Positions 33,488 through 43,029 of a DNA stretch of 64,000 nt are shown piece after piece. Both the position numbers and the translations under genes were made by a program. Under the pieces are notes generated by a model, which saw nothing but the letters and a program-made list of their open reading frames with translations, made no database searches and had not been told where the DNA came from. The DNA is from Micromonospora alfalfae (GTDB taxonomy: Bacteria > Actinomycetota > Actinomycetes > Mycobacteriales > Micromonosporaceae): contig NZ_JAKKFH010000025.1 in the NCBI RefSeq assembly GCF_022230925.1, positions 1-64,000 on the forward strand. Reading direction: 5' to 3'. How positions within the stretch are numbered: the first letter of the stretch is position 1; each line of letters opens with the position of its first letter.

Positions 33488-36211
33488 TCAGCGGCTCGTG
33501 CAGGTGATGGCGGCCGGGGGCGTATTGCTACCGGCCCACGAGCCGAGGAAGCCGGCGGTGGTGCTGGCCCCGGCGGCGAGCGCACCGTTCCAGCCCGTGT
33601 CCCGGACCGACACGGCGGCCCCGGTCTGGGTGTGGGTGCCGCCCCAGAGCTGGTCGATCCGCTGGCCGTCGGTAAAGGTCCAGCTCAGGGTCCAACCGGC
33701 GATGGGGGCGCTTCCGGCGTTGCGGACCACCAACTCGGCCTGGAAACCGCCGGACCAGGAGCCGGTCACCCGGTAGGTCGCCGCGCAACCGGCGGACGGC
33801 GGCGGCGTGGTCGGGGGCGGCGTCGTCGGAGGTGGCGTGGTCGGCGGTGGCGTGGTCGGCGGTGGCGTGGTCGGGGGTGGGGTCGTCGGAGGTGGCGTGG
33901 TCGGGGGCTCGCCGCCGCTGCGGTCGGCGACCAGGATGCCGCGACCGTTGGTGCCGAGGTAGACCCGACCGTAGACACGCGGGTCTCCGGTCAGCGCCTC
34001 GGTCGGATTGCCGTACTGGTGGCGGTCGTCGTTGACGCGTACCCAGGTCGCGCCGGTGTCGTCGGAGCGGTGCACGCCCGGTTGACCGTTCACTGTGCCG
34101 TAGAGGAACACGGCGGGGTTGGTCCGCCCGGGTGCCGCCTTGCCGAAACCGACGTTGCCGGAGGCGCTGACGCCGTCCAGCCTGGTGAAGCTGGTGCCGG
34201 CGTTTGTGGAGCGCCACAGGCCACCCGGCCCAGCCAGCCACAACTCGCCGGCCCGGCCCGGCAGGGCCTTGAAACGTACGTCGGTGCTGGGCAGCCCGGT
34301 CGCCGCGGTCGGGGTGAAGCTGGCCCCGCCGTCGGTGCTCAGGTAGAAACGCCCGCCGCTGAAGCCGTAGAACCGGGTGGAGTCGACCCGATCGGATTCG
34401 ACTGTGGCGTTCGCCGGGATGCCGGTTGACGCTGCCCAGGAGTTGCCGAAACCGACCGAGTGGACGACGCGTTGGCCCGCGTCACCGGGTGCCCAGACGA
34501 AGCGGCTGCCGTCGGCCGCGGCGGCCACCGTGCCACCGAGGTTGACCCCGGACGGTTCGGTGCCCTGGAACCAGGTGGCGCCGCCGTCGGTGGAGAAGGC
34601 GACGTGACTGTCGTTGGGCCGGTCGGCGTCGGTGAAGTTGCCGGCGCGCACCAGCACCGCGGGCTTGCTCTCGGCGTAATCGAGGCTGGTGGTGGACGTG
34701 AACACCGGCTGGGTGAACAGCATCGACGGAATCGTGTCCAGGTCGGTGTGTCGGAAGCCGCCGACGTCGCCGAGCGCGCTGATCAGGGGTGCGCCGCTGG
34801 GCGGGCTGATCAGGTCGAGGACTGCCGTTTCCTCCAGCCCTCTGACCATGGGTCGAAGGGTGAACTGGCCGCCGGTGTCCCACCGGGTCAGGTCGGTGGT
34901 GCCGTAGATGGTGGCGCCGGTGCCGTACATCATGCGGTTGGAGTCGTGCGGGTCGATCTCCACCGACTCGTTCATCCAGCCGAGCTTTGGCGAGTCCTCC
35001 GGGGGTGCCGGGTTGACACCGAAGGTCAACCAGGGCACCGAGCTGATGTCCATGGTGTAGCGGCGGGACCTCTCCGGGTAGTTGCTGAACTCCCAGATCC
35101 GCGTCCAGGTCGCCCCGCCGTCGGTGCTGCGGAAGAAGATCGCGTCCGGCCACCAGGAGACCTGAGTGGCCACCAGCAGGGTGTTCGGGCGTTGCCTGTC
35201 GATGGTCAGCCCGCTGTAGCCGAAGTAGGCGTCGGCGCTGGTGGAGGGCACCGGGCTGATCCGCGTCCAGGCCCCGGTCGACCGGGTGAACTTCCAGACG
35301 TCGCCCTTGCCGCCGTCGTACGGGCCGCCGGTGTCGCTGGTGGCGATGTAGAGGTGGCCACCGACCGGGTCGACGACCCCCTTGTGGGCCAGGTAGCCGG
35401 TGGGCTGACCGGGGATGCGTGCCCAGGTGACGCCGCCGTCGGTGCTGCGGTAGACCGGGTTCTGCTTGTCCGCCACTCCCACGTAGATGGTCTGCGTGGT
35501 GGAGCCGGAGGTGCCTGTGCTCTTGTCGAAACTGACAAAGGTCAGGCCCTGGTTCTGCCCGTTGTAGCCGTTCAGGTCGCTGGGGTCGGCCCGGTAGTTG
35601 CCGACGTTGGGGAAGGCGGTGACGCGGGCCCAGGTCACGCCGTGGTCGGTGCTGCGCCACAGCCCGTTGCCGCCCTCGGCGCCGTAGTAGACGATGCTGT
35701 TCCGGTTGGGGTCGACGGCGAGCCGCTCCCCCATTCCCCGGCCCGGCATGTTGCCGCCGTTCTTGAACGGCAGCTCGGTGGCCTGCCAGGTGGCGCCCTT
35801 GTCGGCTGAGCGCAGGATCGCGCCGTTGTTCGGGTCCCAGCCGTTGGTGTACATGCCGACCGCGGCGTACACCCGGTTGGTCTGCACCGGGTCGGTGGCG
35901 ATGCTGACCACGCCGTTGTAGCCCCACCGGTCGGCGCCGACCCAGTCGAGCAGCGGCGTCCAGGACTGGCTGGTCTGTTCCCAGCGGTACGCCCCGCCGA
36001 TGTCGGTGCGCGCGTAGATGAGGTTCTTCTCGGTGGGGTTGAAGACGATGCCGGGTACGAAGCCGCCACCGCCCACCGGGACGTTGCGCCAGGTGTACGC
36101 CTCCGCCGCGGCCGGGGTGGGGGTCGACCCGGCGGCGGTGAACGGGACCACCACGACGGCTGTGGCGGCGGCCAGCACGGACACGACAGTGCCGGCGAGA
36201 CTTCTCCGCAT
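33488..36211 (-). CDS. Secreted GH74 xyloglucanase with CBM2
   Basis: A 907-residue exported hydrolase. Signal peptide about 1-37 (ending PAAA). Two seven-bladed propeller halves made of repeated sialidase-like units (RSTDGGATW, RSADKGATW, RSTDHGVTW) span to about residue 765. Candidate catalytic Asp residues lie in ARTDIGGAYRW (about 70) and in GGFRHTDLD (about 490), the usual GH74 positions. A TTPPP linker of about 40 residues joins a C-terminal family 2 cellulose-binding module of about 100 residues with a Cys pair (GCAATY ... ITC). It acts outside the cell on xyloglucan. A CebR-like box at 36388 suggests cellobiose induction. Confidence 0.92.
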   Translation of the reverse strand: MRRSLAGTVVSVLAAATAVVVVPFTAAGSTPTPAAAEAYTWRNVPVGGGGFVPGIVFNPTEKNLIYARTDIGGAYRWEQTSQSWTPLLDWVGADRWGYNGVVSIATDPVQTNRVYAAVGMYTNGWDPNNGAILRSADKGATWQATELPFKNGGNMPGRGMGERLAVDPNRNSIVYYGAEGGNGLWRSTDHGVTWARVTAFPNVGNYRADPSDLNGYNGQNQGLTFVSFDKSTGTSGSTTQTIYVGVADKQNPVYRSTDGGVTWARIPGQPTGYLAHKGVVDPVGGHLYIATSDTGGPYDGGKGDVWKFTRSTGAWTRISPVPSTSADAYFGYSGLTIDRQRPNTLLVATQVSWWPDAIFFRSTDGGATWTRIWEFSNYPERSRRYTMDISSVPWLTFGVNPAPPEDSPKLGWMNESVEIDPHDSNRMMYGTGATIYGTTDLTRWDTGGQFTLRPMVRGLEETAVLDLISPPSGAPLISALGDVGGFRHTDLDTIPSMLFTQPVFTSTTSLDYAESKPAVLVRAGNFTDADRPNDSHVAFSTDGGATWFQGTEPSGVNLGGTVAAAADGSRFVWAPGDAGQRVVHSVGFGNSWAASTGIPANATVESDRVDSTRFYGFSGGRFYLSTDGGASFTPTAATGLPSTDVRFKALPGRAGELWLAGPGGLWRSTNAGTSFTRLDGVSASGNVGFGKAAPGRTNPAVFLYGTVNGQPGVHRSDDTGATWVRVNDDRHQYGNPTEALTGDPRVYGRVYLGTNGRGILVADRSGGEPPTTPPPTTPPPTTPPPTTPPPTTPPPTTPPPTTPPPSAGCAATYRVTGSWSGGFQAELVVRNAGSAPIAGWTLSWTFTDGQRIDQLWGGTHTQTGAAVSVRDTGWNGALAAGASTTAGFLGSWAGSNTPPAAITCTSR
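33789..33911. repeat. 15-bp repeat encoding the GH74 linker
   Basis: About eight imperfect copies of a 15-bp unit (GGCGTGGTCGGCGGT and variants on the plus strand), encoding the TTPPP linker of the overlapping minus-strand gene. It is part of that gene. Confidence 0.8.
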
Positions 36212-36569
36212 CTAAGGTTCCTCTCGGGATGGAGCCCCGGGGGACGGGGTCGATCGCCTGGGTGACGCCGTGGCCCGGGGGACGAGCACGACGACGGGGA
36301 CGGGTAGAGCTGCCCTGGCTCCACCACCCGACGCGACGGCTCCCGCGATCGAGGAACGCGATTACCGTAACCGAAATCGGCTCGCTTTGGAAGCGCTCCC
36401 ATCATCGACGTTCGTCCCCGTTCCCCAGCCGTGCCGCCCAGGTCGGGCCGCGCCGTCACCCGGTCCGGGCGAGGGCAGCTCACCCGGGGCGGCGGCACCA
36501 TCGCAGCACGGCGGACCTCCGGCCGCGGCCACCACACGGTCCGCCATCGGAACAGCGGAGGAGGGACAG
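36212..36569. other. Divergent intergenic region with a CebR-like box
   Basis: 358 bp between the GH74 gene and the BON-domain gene. No supported gene; plus-strand frames here are only upstream extensions of the BON gene. It holds the palindrome at 36388-36401 and, just before 36570, a GGAGGAGGG ribosome binding site for the BON gene. Confidence 0.6.
36388..36401. promoter_or_regulatory. CebR-like operator
   Basis: TGGAAGCGCTCCCA differs at one position from the actinobacterial CebR consensus TGGGAGCGCTCCCA, and is 177 bp before the GH74 start. CebR is a LacI-type repressor released by cellobiose in relatives. Confidence 0.7.
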
Positions 36570-37256
36570 ATGGCCATCGCGGAGATCAACCGCACCGACC
36601 AGGACATCCAGTCCGCCGTTCTCGACGAGCTGACCTGGGAACCGCGGGTGCAGCCGCACGAGATCGGCGTGACTGTCGCCGAGGGCGTCGTCACCCTGAC
36701 CGGCCGCGTGGACAGCTACGCGAAGAAGTGGGCCGCCGAACGGGCCACCCACCGGGTCGCCTCGGTCCGGGCGGTCGCCAACGACGTGGCCGTACAGCTC
36801 ACCAACGGCACCGAGCGCGGCGACAGCGACCTGGCCGCCGCGGCCAGCCACGGGCTGGAGTGGGACGCGTTCGTGCCCATCGAGAAGCTCCAGGTCACCG
36901 TCTCGGCCGGCTGGGTGACGCTGCACGGCGACGTCGAGTGGGAGTACCAACGCCGCGCCGCCGAACGCGCTGTCGCCCGGTTGACCGGCGTACGCGGGGT
37001 GAGCAACGGCATCACCGTCCGACCGGCCACCGCGCCGGACGCCCGCGACGTGGCCGACCGGATCGTCGACGCCCTCGCCCGGGCCGGAGCGACCGAGGCC
37101 GAACGGATCAGCGTCCGGGTGCACGGCGACACCGCGATACTTGCCGGCTTGGTGCACTCGATGCCCGAACGGGCCGAGGTCGAGCAGGTGGCCTGGTCCG
37201 CGCCGGGCATCCGGGAGGTGCAGAACCACATCGCTGTCGCCCCGGGACTGCGCTGA
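36570..37256 (+). CDS. Three-BON-domain protein
   Basis: A 228-residue protein made of three BON repeats, about residues 10-78, 84-152 and 156-226, each with the GVVTLTGRV / GWVTLHGDVE / DTAILAGLVHS strand and the following helix. No signal peptide, so it is likely cytosolic or membrane-associated. BON domains bind phospholipids or membranes and are common in stress proteins. GAGGAGGG lies about 6 nt before the ATG. A gap of 96 bp separates the peroxiredoxin gene downstream. Confidence 0.88.
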   Translation: MAIAEINRTDQDIQSAVLDELTWEPRVQPHEIGVTVAEGVVTLTGRVDSYAKKWAAERATHRVASVRAVANDVAVQLTNGTERGDSDLAAAASHGLEWDAFVPIEKLQVTVSAGWVTLHGDVEWEYQRRAAERAVARLTGVRGVSNGITVRPATAPDARDVADRIVDALARAGATEAERISVRVHGDTAILAGLVHSMPERAEVEQVAWSAPGIREVQNHIAVAPGLR

Positions 37257-37352
37257 GCGGGGGCGGGCGCCCGCTGGGCGGGCGCTGAACGGGCGCGCAA
37301 CCACCCGGGGTGGGTGAGTCCGTCTCACCCACCCCGGGAGCAGGCTGGTGGC

Positions 37353-37850
37353 ATGAGTGATCCGAACGGGCTGATCCAGCCGGGGCGCGCCGCGCCCGGT
37401 TTCGCACTGCCGGCCACCCCGGACGGGGCTCTGCTGGGGCCTGAGCAGTTCCGTGGCCGGCCGGTCGTGCTCGCCTTCTACCCCGCCGACTGGAGTCCGG
37501 TCTGCGGTGACCAGATGTCGCTCTACCAGTCGGCGGCACCCGTCTTCGCCCAGTACCGGGCGGTGGTGCTCGGCCTGTCGGTCGACAGCATCTGGTCACA
37601 CCGGGCATTCGCGGAGAGCCGGGGCATCGAGTTCCCCCTGCTGGCCGACTTCGAGCCCAAGGGCGAGGTGGCCCGCAGCTACGGCGCGTACATGGCGAAC
37701 GGTGAGGCGGCCCGCGCGCTGGTGGTGCTGGACCCGGCGGGGACGGTGACCTGGAGCTACCTGTCACCGCCGGACGTCAACCCCGGCGCCGACGGCATCT
37801 TCGACGCGCTGGACCAACTCGCCGCCGATCGGAAGGTGATGGCCGGATGA
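37353..37850 (+). CDS. Peroxiredoxin (AhpC/TSA or AhpE-like)
   Basis: A 165-residue thioredoxin-fold peroxidase. The peroxidatic Cys lies in YPADWSPVCGDQM, the P-x(3)-[ST]-x-x-C pattern, followed by the usual SVDSIWSHRAFAES. No other Cys is seen, so it is a 1-Cys type needing an outside reductant. It overlaps the DsbA-like gene by 4 bp (ATGA), which may supply redox partner function. The ATG at 37353 is used; the upstream frame has a poorer start. Confidence 0.85.
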   Translation: MSDPNGLIQPGRAAPGFALPATPDGALLGPEQFRGRPVVLAFYPADWSPVCGDQMSLYQSAAPVFAQYRAVVLGLSVDSIWSHRAFAESRGIEFPLLADFEPKGEVARSYGAYMANGEAARALVVLDPAGTVTWSYLSPPDVNPGADGIFDALDQLAADRKVMAG

Positions 37851-38395
37851 GCACTCCACTGCAGGTCACCGCCCGACTTCGAGATCCGGTGACCACCGAC
37901 GACCACATCCGGGGGCCGGCCGACGCGGCGGTGACCATCGTCGAGTACGGCGACTTCCAGTGCCAGTTCTGCGGTGCCGCCTACCCGAACCTGCACGAGT
38001 TGCTGCGGCAGCGGGCCGACACCGTACGGCTGGTCTACCGCTACTTCCCGATCGCCAACGTGCACCCCTACGCCGAACGGGCCGCCGAGACGGCTGAGGC
38101 CGCCGGGGTCCGGGGCCGGTTCTGGGAGATGCACGACTGGCTCTACGAGCATCAGGACCAGCTCGACCCGGTGCACCTCTCGCTCGGCGTCGAGCAGGTC
38201 GGGTTGCCGCCGGACGAGTTGAACGCCGAGGTGGAGAACCGTGCGCACGCGGACCGGGTGCGTCGGGACTTCGTGGGGGGCATCCGCAGCGGGGTGAACG
38301 GCACCCCGACCCTGTTCGTGAACGGCATCAGGCACGACGGCGGGTACGACCTGCCCGACCTGCTGACTGCGGCGGACGCGGCCGCCAACGCCTGA
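37847..38395 (+). CDS. DsbA-like thiol-disulphide oxidoreductase (cytosolic form)
   Basis: A 182-residue thioredoxin-like protein with the active site CQFC near residue 39 in EYGDFQCQFCGAAYP, an inserted helical region, and the cis-Pro loop GVNGTPTLFVNG. No signal peptide or transmembrane anchor is visible, unlike classical DsbA, so it probably works in the cytosol. It is coupled to the peroxiredoxin upstream (ATGA overlap) and could reduce or recycle it. Confidence 0.85.
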   Translation: MSTPLQVTARLRDPVTTDDHIRGPADAAVTIVEYGDFQCQFCGAAYPNLHELLRQRADTVRLVYRYFPIANVHPYAERAAETAEAAGVRGRFWEMHDWLYEHQDQLDPVHLSLGVEQVGLPPDELNAEVENRAHADRVRRDFVGGIRSGVNGTPTLFVNGIRHDGGYDLPDLLTAADAAANA

Positions 38396-38401
38396 CCCCG
38401 C

Positions 38402-41269
38402 TCAGATCAGCCGCAACTCGCGCGCCCGCCGGACCGCCTCGCGCCGGCGGGTCGCGTCGAGTTTGCGGTAGATGTTGCGGACGTGGGTCTTCACCGTGTT
38501 CACCGAGAGGGACAACTCGCTGGCGATCTCCACGTTGGACAGGATGCTCTGCAGGTAGCGCAGGATGGTCAGCTCCCGCTCGGTGAGCGGCTCGTCGAGT
38601 ACGCCCCTCGGCCCGGCGGACGGCCCGTCGGCATCCTGTACCGCGCCCCGCACCAGGTCACTGACCAGCGTGAAGTGGGCGGTGCCCGCGTCCAGGTGCA
38701 CGGCCAGCAGGTCCCGCACCTGTGGTTCGGCGCGGGTGAAGACCCGGCGGCAGCCCTGCGGGCCGGCCAGGTCCAACGTCTGCTCCAGGATCCGACCGGC
38801 CCGACGCCCGTCCCCGGAGCGCTGGGCCAGCACCGCGTCGAGCAGACCGGCGTCCAGGCGTACCGGTAGCGGCCAGGCGGTGGCGGCCGGCGCCTGCCAG
38901 TCCGGCAGGGTCCGCTCGGCGGTGGCGGCGTCGCCGGCCCGCAGCTGCACCTTCGCCAACGTCACAGCGAGCACCGGGTCGGCACCCTCGTCGGTGGCAC
39001 CGGCCAGCAGGTCTCGGGCGGAGTCCAGGTCGCCGCGCGCGGCCCGCAGGTCGGCCTCGGCGGCCCGCAGCAGACCGGTCAGCTCGGTGGCGGACGGCCG
39101 GTCGGCCAGCGCCTCCCGGGCCCGGACGAGCAGCCGCTGGCCGGTCGCCGGGTCGCCGGAGTCGCGGTGTAGCTGCGCCCGGCACAGCGCGACCACCGCC
39201 GCCGCCACCGGTTCGTCGGAGGCGGCGGCCGGCGAGTCGACGCCCGCCTCAGCGTCGCCGGGCCAGCCGCCGGTCACGTCCAGCCCCGGGAGGGCGAGGG
39301 CGAGGTTCGCACTGGCCTCCTCGGGCTGGTCGCGCAGCAGCGCCACAACGGCGAGAGCCAGGTACGCGTGGGCGCAGTCGAGCCGACAGGACCAGCCCCG
39401 ACCCTGCGGCATGCCGAGCGCGTCCCTGGCCGCCTGCTCGGCTGCCCGCAGCTCGCCGCGCACGGCGAGCAGCAGCGCGGCGCGGCTCGCGGCGACCAGT
39501 TCGGTACGAGGCCGGCCGGCTTCCCGAGCGGCCGCCCGGGCCCGCACGAACCGGGCGGTCGGCAGCGCCCCGTCGGCCAACTCGACCAGCCCCAGCGCGG
39601 TGCCCGTGAACGCCCGCAGGTCCAGGTCGTCGGCGGCGGCGCCGCCACCTGCCGTCGGGGCGGAACCGGTCACCCCGGTCGGCAGCCGGGTCGGGGTGGC
39701 TTCCGCGGGGCGGGTGCGCAGCAGGCGAGCGGCGGCGGCCCGGACCTCGACACGGTCGTCGGCGAGCCGGGCCACTGTCAGCTCCAGCGCGGTGACCAAC
39801 CGCAGGAACCGGTCCCGGCGCGGCACCGGCAGGCCGGTGGCGTGTTCGGCGGCGGCCCGCAGGTGACCGGTGGCGGCCGGCAGGTCACCGGCGTACGCGC
39901 GCTCGGCGGCGCAGGCCAACGCCACCTCCGGGTCGGCGCGGATCACCTCCGCAGGCGGCGGCGTGGGCGCCGAGGCGTGCACCGGGCCCCGGTCGTAGCG
40001 GGTCAGCTCCGGCCAGTGCGCGACGAACAGGTCACCGGTCAGGTCCCAGCGGCCGGCGGCCAGGGCGTGCCGCAGAGCGTCGGCGGGCCGGCCGTCACCC
40101 GCGTACCAGTCGGCGGACCGGACGTGCAGCTCCCGCAGCTCGTCGGTGGGCAACCGGGCCAGGTCGGCGCGGAGCAGGTCGGCGAGGAGTGACTCGCACC
40201 GGTACCAGGGTGGCCGGGTGTCCTCCCGGTGCAGCAGACCACCGGTCCCGGCCAGGTCGGCCAGCACCTGCCCGGCGTCGGCGCGGCCGGTCAACGCCTC
40301 GGCCAGGTCGGCGCAGACGGCGTCGACGACTGCGGTACGGCGCAGCAGGTCCTCCTCGGCCGGGTCGAGCGTCGCCAGCACCTCCTCGCGCAGGTAGCCG
40401 GCGATCTCCGGCTGGTCGCCGCCGAACTGCCCCACCCAGCGCTCCGGGTCGGGCTGTGCGCGTACCGCCAGTGCGGCGATGCGCAGCGCGGCCGGCCAGC
40501 CACCGGTGCGCTCCCGCAGCCGGTGCACGGCGGTCGCCGGCAGCGCGGCGGCGTGGGCGGTGAGCAGGTCGGCCACCTCGTCGTCGGTGAACGCCAGTTC
40601 GTCCGGGCCGATCTCGGTCAATTCGCCGGCGAGGCGCAGCCGGTGCAGCGGCAGGTGCAGTCCGGCGCGCGCACCGATCACCAGACGGAGCCGCCGCCCG
40701 GCATGCCGCAGCAGGAACTCCAGGCCGGTCAACGCCGCCGGGTCGGCGACCCGGTGCAGGTCGTCCAGGATCAGCAGCACCGGCCGGTCGGCGTCGGCGA
40801 GCGTGGCGGCCAGCGCCTCCAACTGGTCGGGGCGCGGCGGTCGGTCGGGCACGGGGCCGCCCTCCGTCGCCCCGGTCGCCGAGCGCAGCGCCGCGGCGAG
40901 GTACGCCCAGAGCCGGTCGGAGTCGTCGCCGGCCTCCACCGACATCCACGCCGACACCGGGACGTCAGCCGACGAGACCGACAGGTCGCCGGAGTCCGGC
41001 ACTGTCGCGCCCGGCTGCACGTCGGGTGGCGCGCCGCCCAGCCGTATCCAGGAGGCGAGCAGTGTGGTCTTGCCCCAGCCGGCGGGGGCGGCCACCAGGG
41101 TGACCGGTCCCGCGCTGCCCTCGTCCAACCGGCGCAGCAGGCGGGGCCGGGCGACCACCGGCTCCGGCGGCACTGCCGGCGTCAGCCGGGACGCCAACAG
41201 TGGTGGCCCCGGTGCCGGTTCGACCCGTACGTGATCCTGTTGCGGCACCCAGCCCCACCCCCACCACAC
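38402..41269 (-). CDS. Large LuxR-family (LAL/MalT-like) ATP-binding regulator
   Basis: A 955-residue regulator. The P-loop APAGWGKTTLL is near residue 62 and a Walker B-like LLILDDLHRVAD about 100 residues later. A long helical, TPR-like middle is typical of MalT/AlkS proteins. The C-terminal LuxR helix-turn-helix runs from LTERELTILRYL to THVRNIYRKL. Such proteins sense an inducer through the middle region and activate nearby genes, but here the neighbours point away and no target is obvious. The start at 41269 is plausible; other in-frame starts cannot be excluded. Confidence 0.87.
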   Translation of the reverse strand: MWWGWGWVPQQDHVRVEPAPGPPLLASRLTPAVPPEPVVARPRLLRRLDEGSAGPVTLVAAPAGWGKTTLLASWIRLGGAPPDVQPGATVPDSGDLSVSSADVPVSAWMSVEAGDDSDRLWAYLAAALRSATGATEGGPVPDRPPRPDQLEALAATLADADRPVLLILDDLHRVADPAALTGLEFLLRHAGRRLRLVIGARAGLHLPLHRLRLAGELTEIGPDELAFTDDEVADLLTAHAAALPATAVHRLRERTGGWPAALRIAALAVRAQPDPERWVGQFGGDQPEIAGYLREEVLATLDPAEEDLLRRTAVVDAVCADLAEALTGRADAGQVLADLAGTGGLLHREDTRPPWYRCESLLADLLRADLARLPTDELRELHVRSADWYAGDGRPADALRHALAAGRWDLTGDLFVAHWPELTRYDRGPVHASAPTPPPAEVIRADPEVALACAAERAYAGDLPAATGHLRAAAEHATGLPVPRRDRFLRLVTALELTVARLADDRVEVRAAAARLLRTRPAEATPTRLPTGVTGSAPTAGGGAAADDLDLRAFTGTALGLVELADGALPTARFVRARAAAREAGRPRTELVAASRAALLLAVRGELRAAEQAARDALGMPQGRGWSCRLDCAHAYLALAVVALLRDQPEEASANLALALPGLDVTGGWPGDAEAGVDSPAAASDEPVAAAVVALCRAQLHRDSGDPATGQRLLVRAREALADRPSATELTGLLRAAEADLRAARGDLDSARDLLAGATDEGADPVLAVTLAKVQLRAGDAATAERTLPDWQAPAATAWPLPVRLDAGLLDAVLAQRSGDGRRAGRILEQTLDLAGPQGCRRVFTRAEPQVRDLLAVHLDAGTAHFTLVSDLVRGAVQDADGPSAGPRGVLDEPLTERELTILRYLQSILSNVEIASELSLSVNTVKTHVRNIYRKLDATRRREAVRRARELRLI

Positions 41270-41392
41270 GCTCCGCCCCCGGTCGGCGAGCGGTTACCCG
41301 GCACAGGCCGGTTCACCCCTTCCGGGCGAGCGCGCTTCACCCGGGTGCGACAGACGATCGGGGGACGTGAACCGGGAGGACGGGTGGTACCG

Positions 41393-41833
41393 ATGGGACG
41401 GCTGGCGCGGGCGGGACCCGCCCTCGGCGGGGCGGCGCTGGCCGGGGCGGCGCGCCTGCTGCGCGTACCCCGTCGGGGTGCCCGGCCCGGCGCGGACGGC
41501 GACGCTGCCGCGCCGGCCCGGTGGGAGGTGGTGACGGTCGACCGGCCGGCGGAGCAGGTGCTGCCGGAGGGCCGCTGGCCGGAGCCGCTGCGTCGCCTCG
41601 ACGGGGCGGTCGAGGTGCGGGTGCGCCCGGCGCCCGGTGACCGGGGCACCGAGCTGGCCGCCCGACCGTTGGCCGGCGTCACCCCGCCCACCGGGCTGGC
41701 CGCGCATCTGGTCGGCGACGACCCGGGTCTGCTGGTCCGCCGCACCCTGCGCCAGATCAAGCAGCGGGCGGAGGCCGGTGAGGTGCTCCGCGCGGACCGG
41801 TCCGCGCTGGACCGCCCCGAGGTCCACGGGTGA
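41393..41833 (+). CDS. Protein of unknown function coupled to a dehydrogenase
   Basis: A 146-residue protein with a basic, Ala/Gly-rich start and then a small folded part: WEVVTVDRPAEQVLPEG, EVRVRPAPGDRGTELAARP, and a helical end DPGLLVRRTLRQIKQRAEAG. I do not recognise a family with confidence; the order of strands and final helix is faintly SRPBCC-like. The ATG follows GGAGGA by 12 nt, and an in-frame GTG at 41384 is the alternative. Its stop overlaps the start of the dehydrogenase gene (GTGA), so the two are co-translated and probably cooperate. Confidence 0.6.
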   Translation: MGRLARAGPALGGAALAGAARLLRVPRRGARPGADGDAAAPARWEVVTVDRPAEQVLPEGRWPEPLRRLDGAVEVRVRPAPGDRGTELAARPLAGVTPPTGLAAHLVGDDPGLLVRRTLRQIKQRAEAGEVLRADRSALDRPEVHG

Positions 41834-42978
41834 GAGCGCTCTGTTGGGTGGCAGCCGGCGAGCTGGCCGTACGCGAGGTCCCCGACCCGGAGCTGCGCAA
41901 CGAGCGTGACGTCATCGTCCGGGTTCGGCGCAGCGCCACCGGCGGGGGTGATCTGCCGCTGCTGGCCGGCCGGCACCCGCTGCTGCGGCCCGGCGACGTG
42001 CTCGGTGCGGAGTTCCTGGGCGAGGTGGTGGAGGCCGGCCCCGGGGTCCGCCGACACCGCGCCGGCGATCGGGTGGTGGTCGGCGCGAGCGTGGCCTGCG
42101 GCGGCTGCTGGTACTGCCGCCAGGGCCTGCACTCCTGCTGCGACAACGCCCATGCCGACCTGCCCAGCGCCGACCCCGACTGGGTCCGCTCCGACGCCGG
42201 CTGTTTCGGCCGGCCCCGCGCGGCGGGCGGTTTCGCTGGCGGCCACGCCGAGTACGTGCGGGTGCCGTACGCCGACGTGAGCGCCTTCCGGGTGCCGGAC
42301 GCCGTCGACGACGTCCGGGCGGTGTTCGCGGCGGACGTGGCGCCGACCGGGTGGCTCGCCGCCGAGTTGGGTGCGGTACGCCAGGGCGATGTGGTGGCGA
42401 TCTGGGGCGCCGGGGCGGTGGGCCAGGTGACCGCCCGGGCGGCGGTGCTGCGCGGCGCCGCCCGGGTGCTGGTGGTGGACCGGCACGAGGAGCGGTTGCG
42501 GATGGCCGAGCGGCACTCCGACGCCGAGCCGCTCGACTACCGCCGCACCGACGTCGCGGCCGAACTGCGCGACCGTAGCGGTGGGCGCGGGCCTGACGTG
42601 TGCGTGGTGGCGGTCGGCACGCCGCCGGCCCGGTCGAGGGCCGACCGGTTCGGTGGCCAGCACGCCGACCGGCCGGACGCGCTGCGGGAGGCGGTGCACG
42701 CGTGTCGCAAGAGCGGGGTGGTGGTGGTGCTCGGCGGGACGGACGGGTTCGTCGACGCGTTCCCGCTGGGCGCGCTGACCGAACGGCGGCTCACGCTGCG
42801 CGGCGCCGGTCGGCCGGATCTGCGGGACGTGCCGATGCTGCTGGACCGGATGGCCCGCGGCGAGCTGCGGACCGAACACCTGGCCACCCACCGGCTGCCG
42901 TTGGCGCAGGGCCCCGAGGGGTACGCGCTGTTCCGGGACCGGGCCGACGGTTGCGTACGGGCGGTGTTCACGCCCTGA
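41830..42978 (+). CDS. MDR-superfamily dehydrogenase lacking catalytic zinc ligands
   Basis: A 382-residue zinc-alcohol-dehydrogenase-type protein. The structural-zinc lobe is intact (CGGCWYCRQGLHSCC, about residues 95-109) and the NAD(P)-binding GAGAVGQVTAR motif is present near residue 196. The catalytic-zinc site is altered: the usual CGSDLHLY appears as GGGDLPLL and GHEF appears as GAEF, so the Cys and both His are replaced. It cannot be a normal zinc-dependent dehydrogenase; it may use another chemistry (as quinone reductases do), or bind cofactor as a regulator. GTG start overlaps the upstream gene. Confidence 0.85.
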   Translation: MRALCWVAAGELAVREVPDPELRNERDVIVRVRRSATGGGDLPLLAGRHPLLRPGDVLGAEFLGEVVEAGPGVRRHRAGDRVVVGASVACGGCWYCRQGLHSCCDNAHADLPSADPDWVRSDAGCFGRPRAAGGFAGGHAEYVRVPYADVSAFRVPDAVDDVRAVFAADVAPTGWLAAELGAVRQGDVVAIWGAGAVGQVTARAAVLRGAARVLVVDRHEERLRMAERHSDAEPLDYRRTDVAAELRDRSGGRGPDVCVVAVGTPPARSRADRFGGQHADRPDALREAVHACRKSGVVVVLGGTDGFVDAFPLGALTERRLTLRGAGRPDLRDVPMLLDRMARGELRTEHLATHRLPLAQGPEGYALFRDRADGCVRAVFTP

Positions 42979-43029
42979 CTGCCCACTGGTGATCACGTCA
43001 TCGTCGGCGGTGGATGGCAGACTCCGGGG

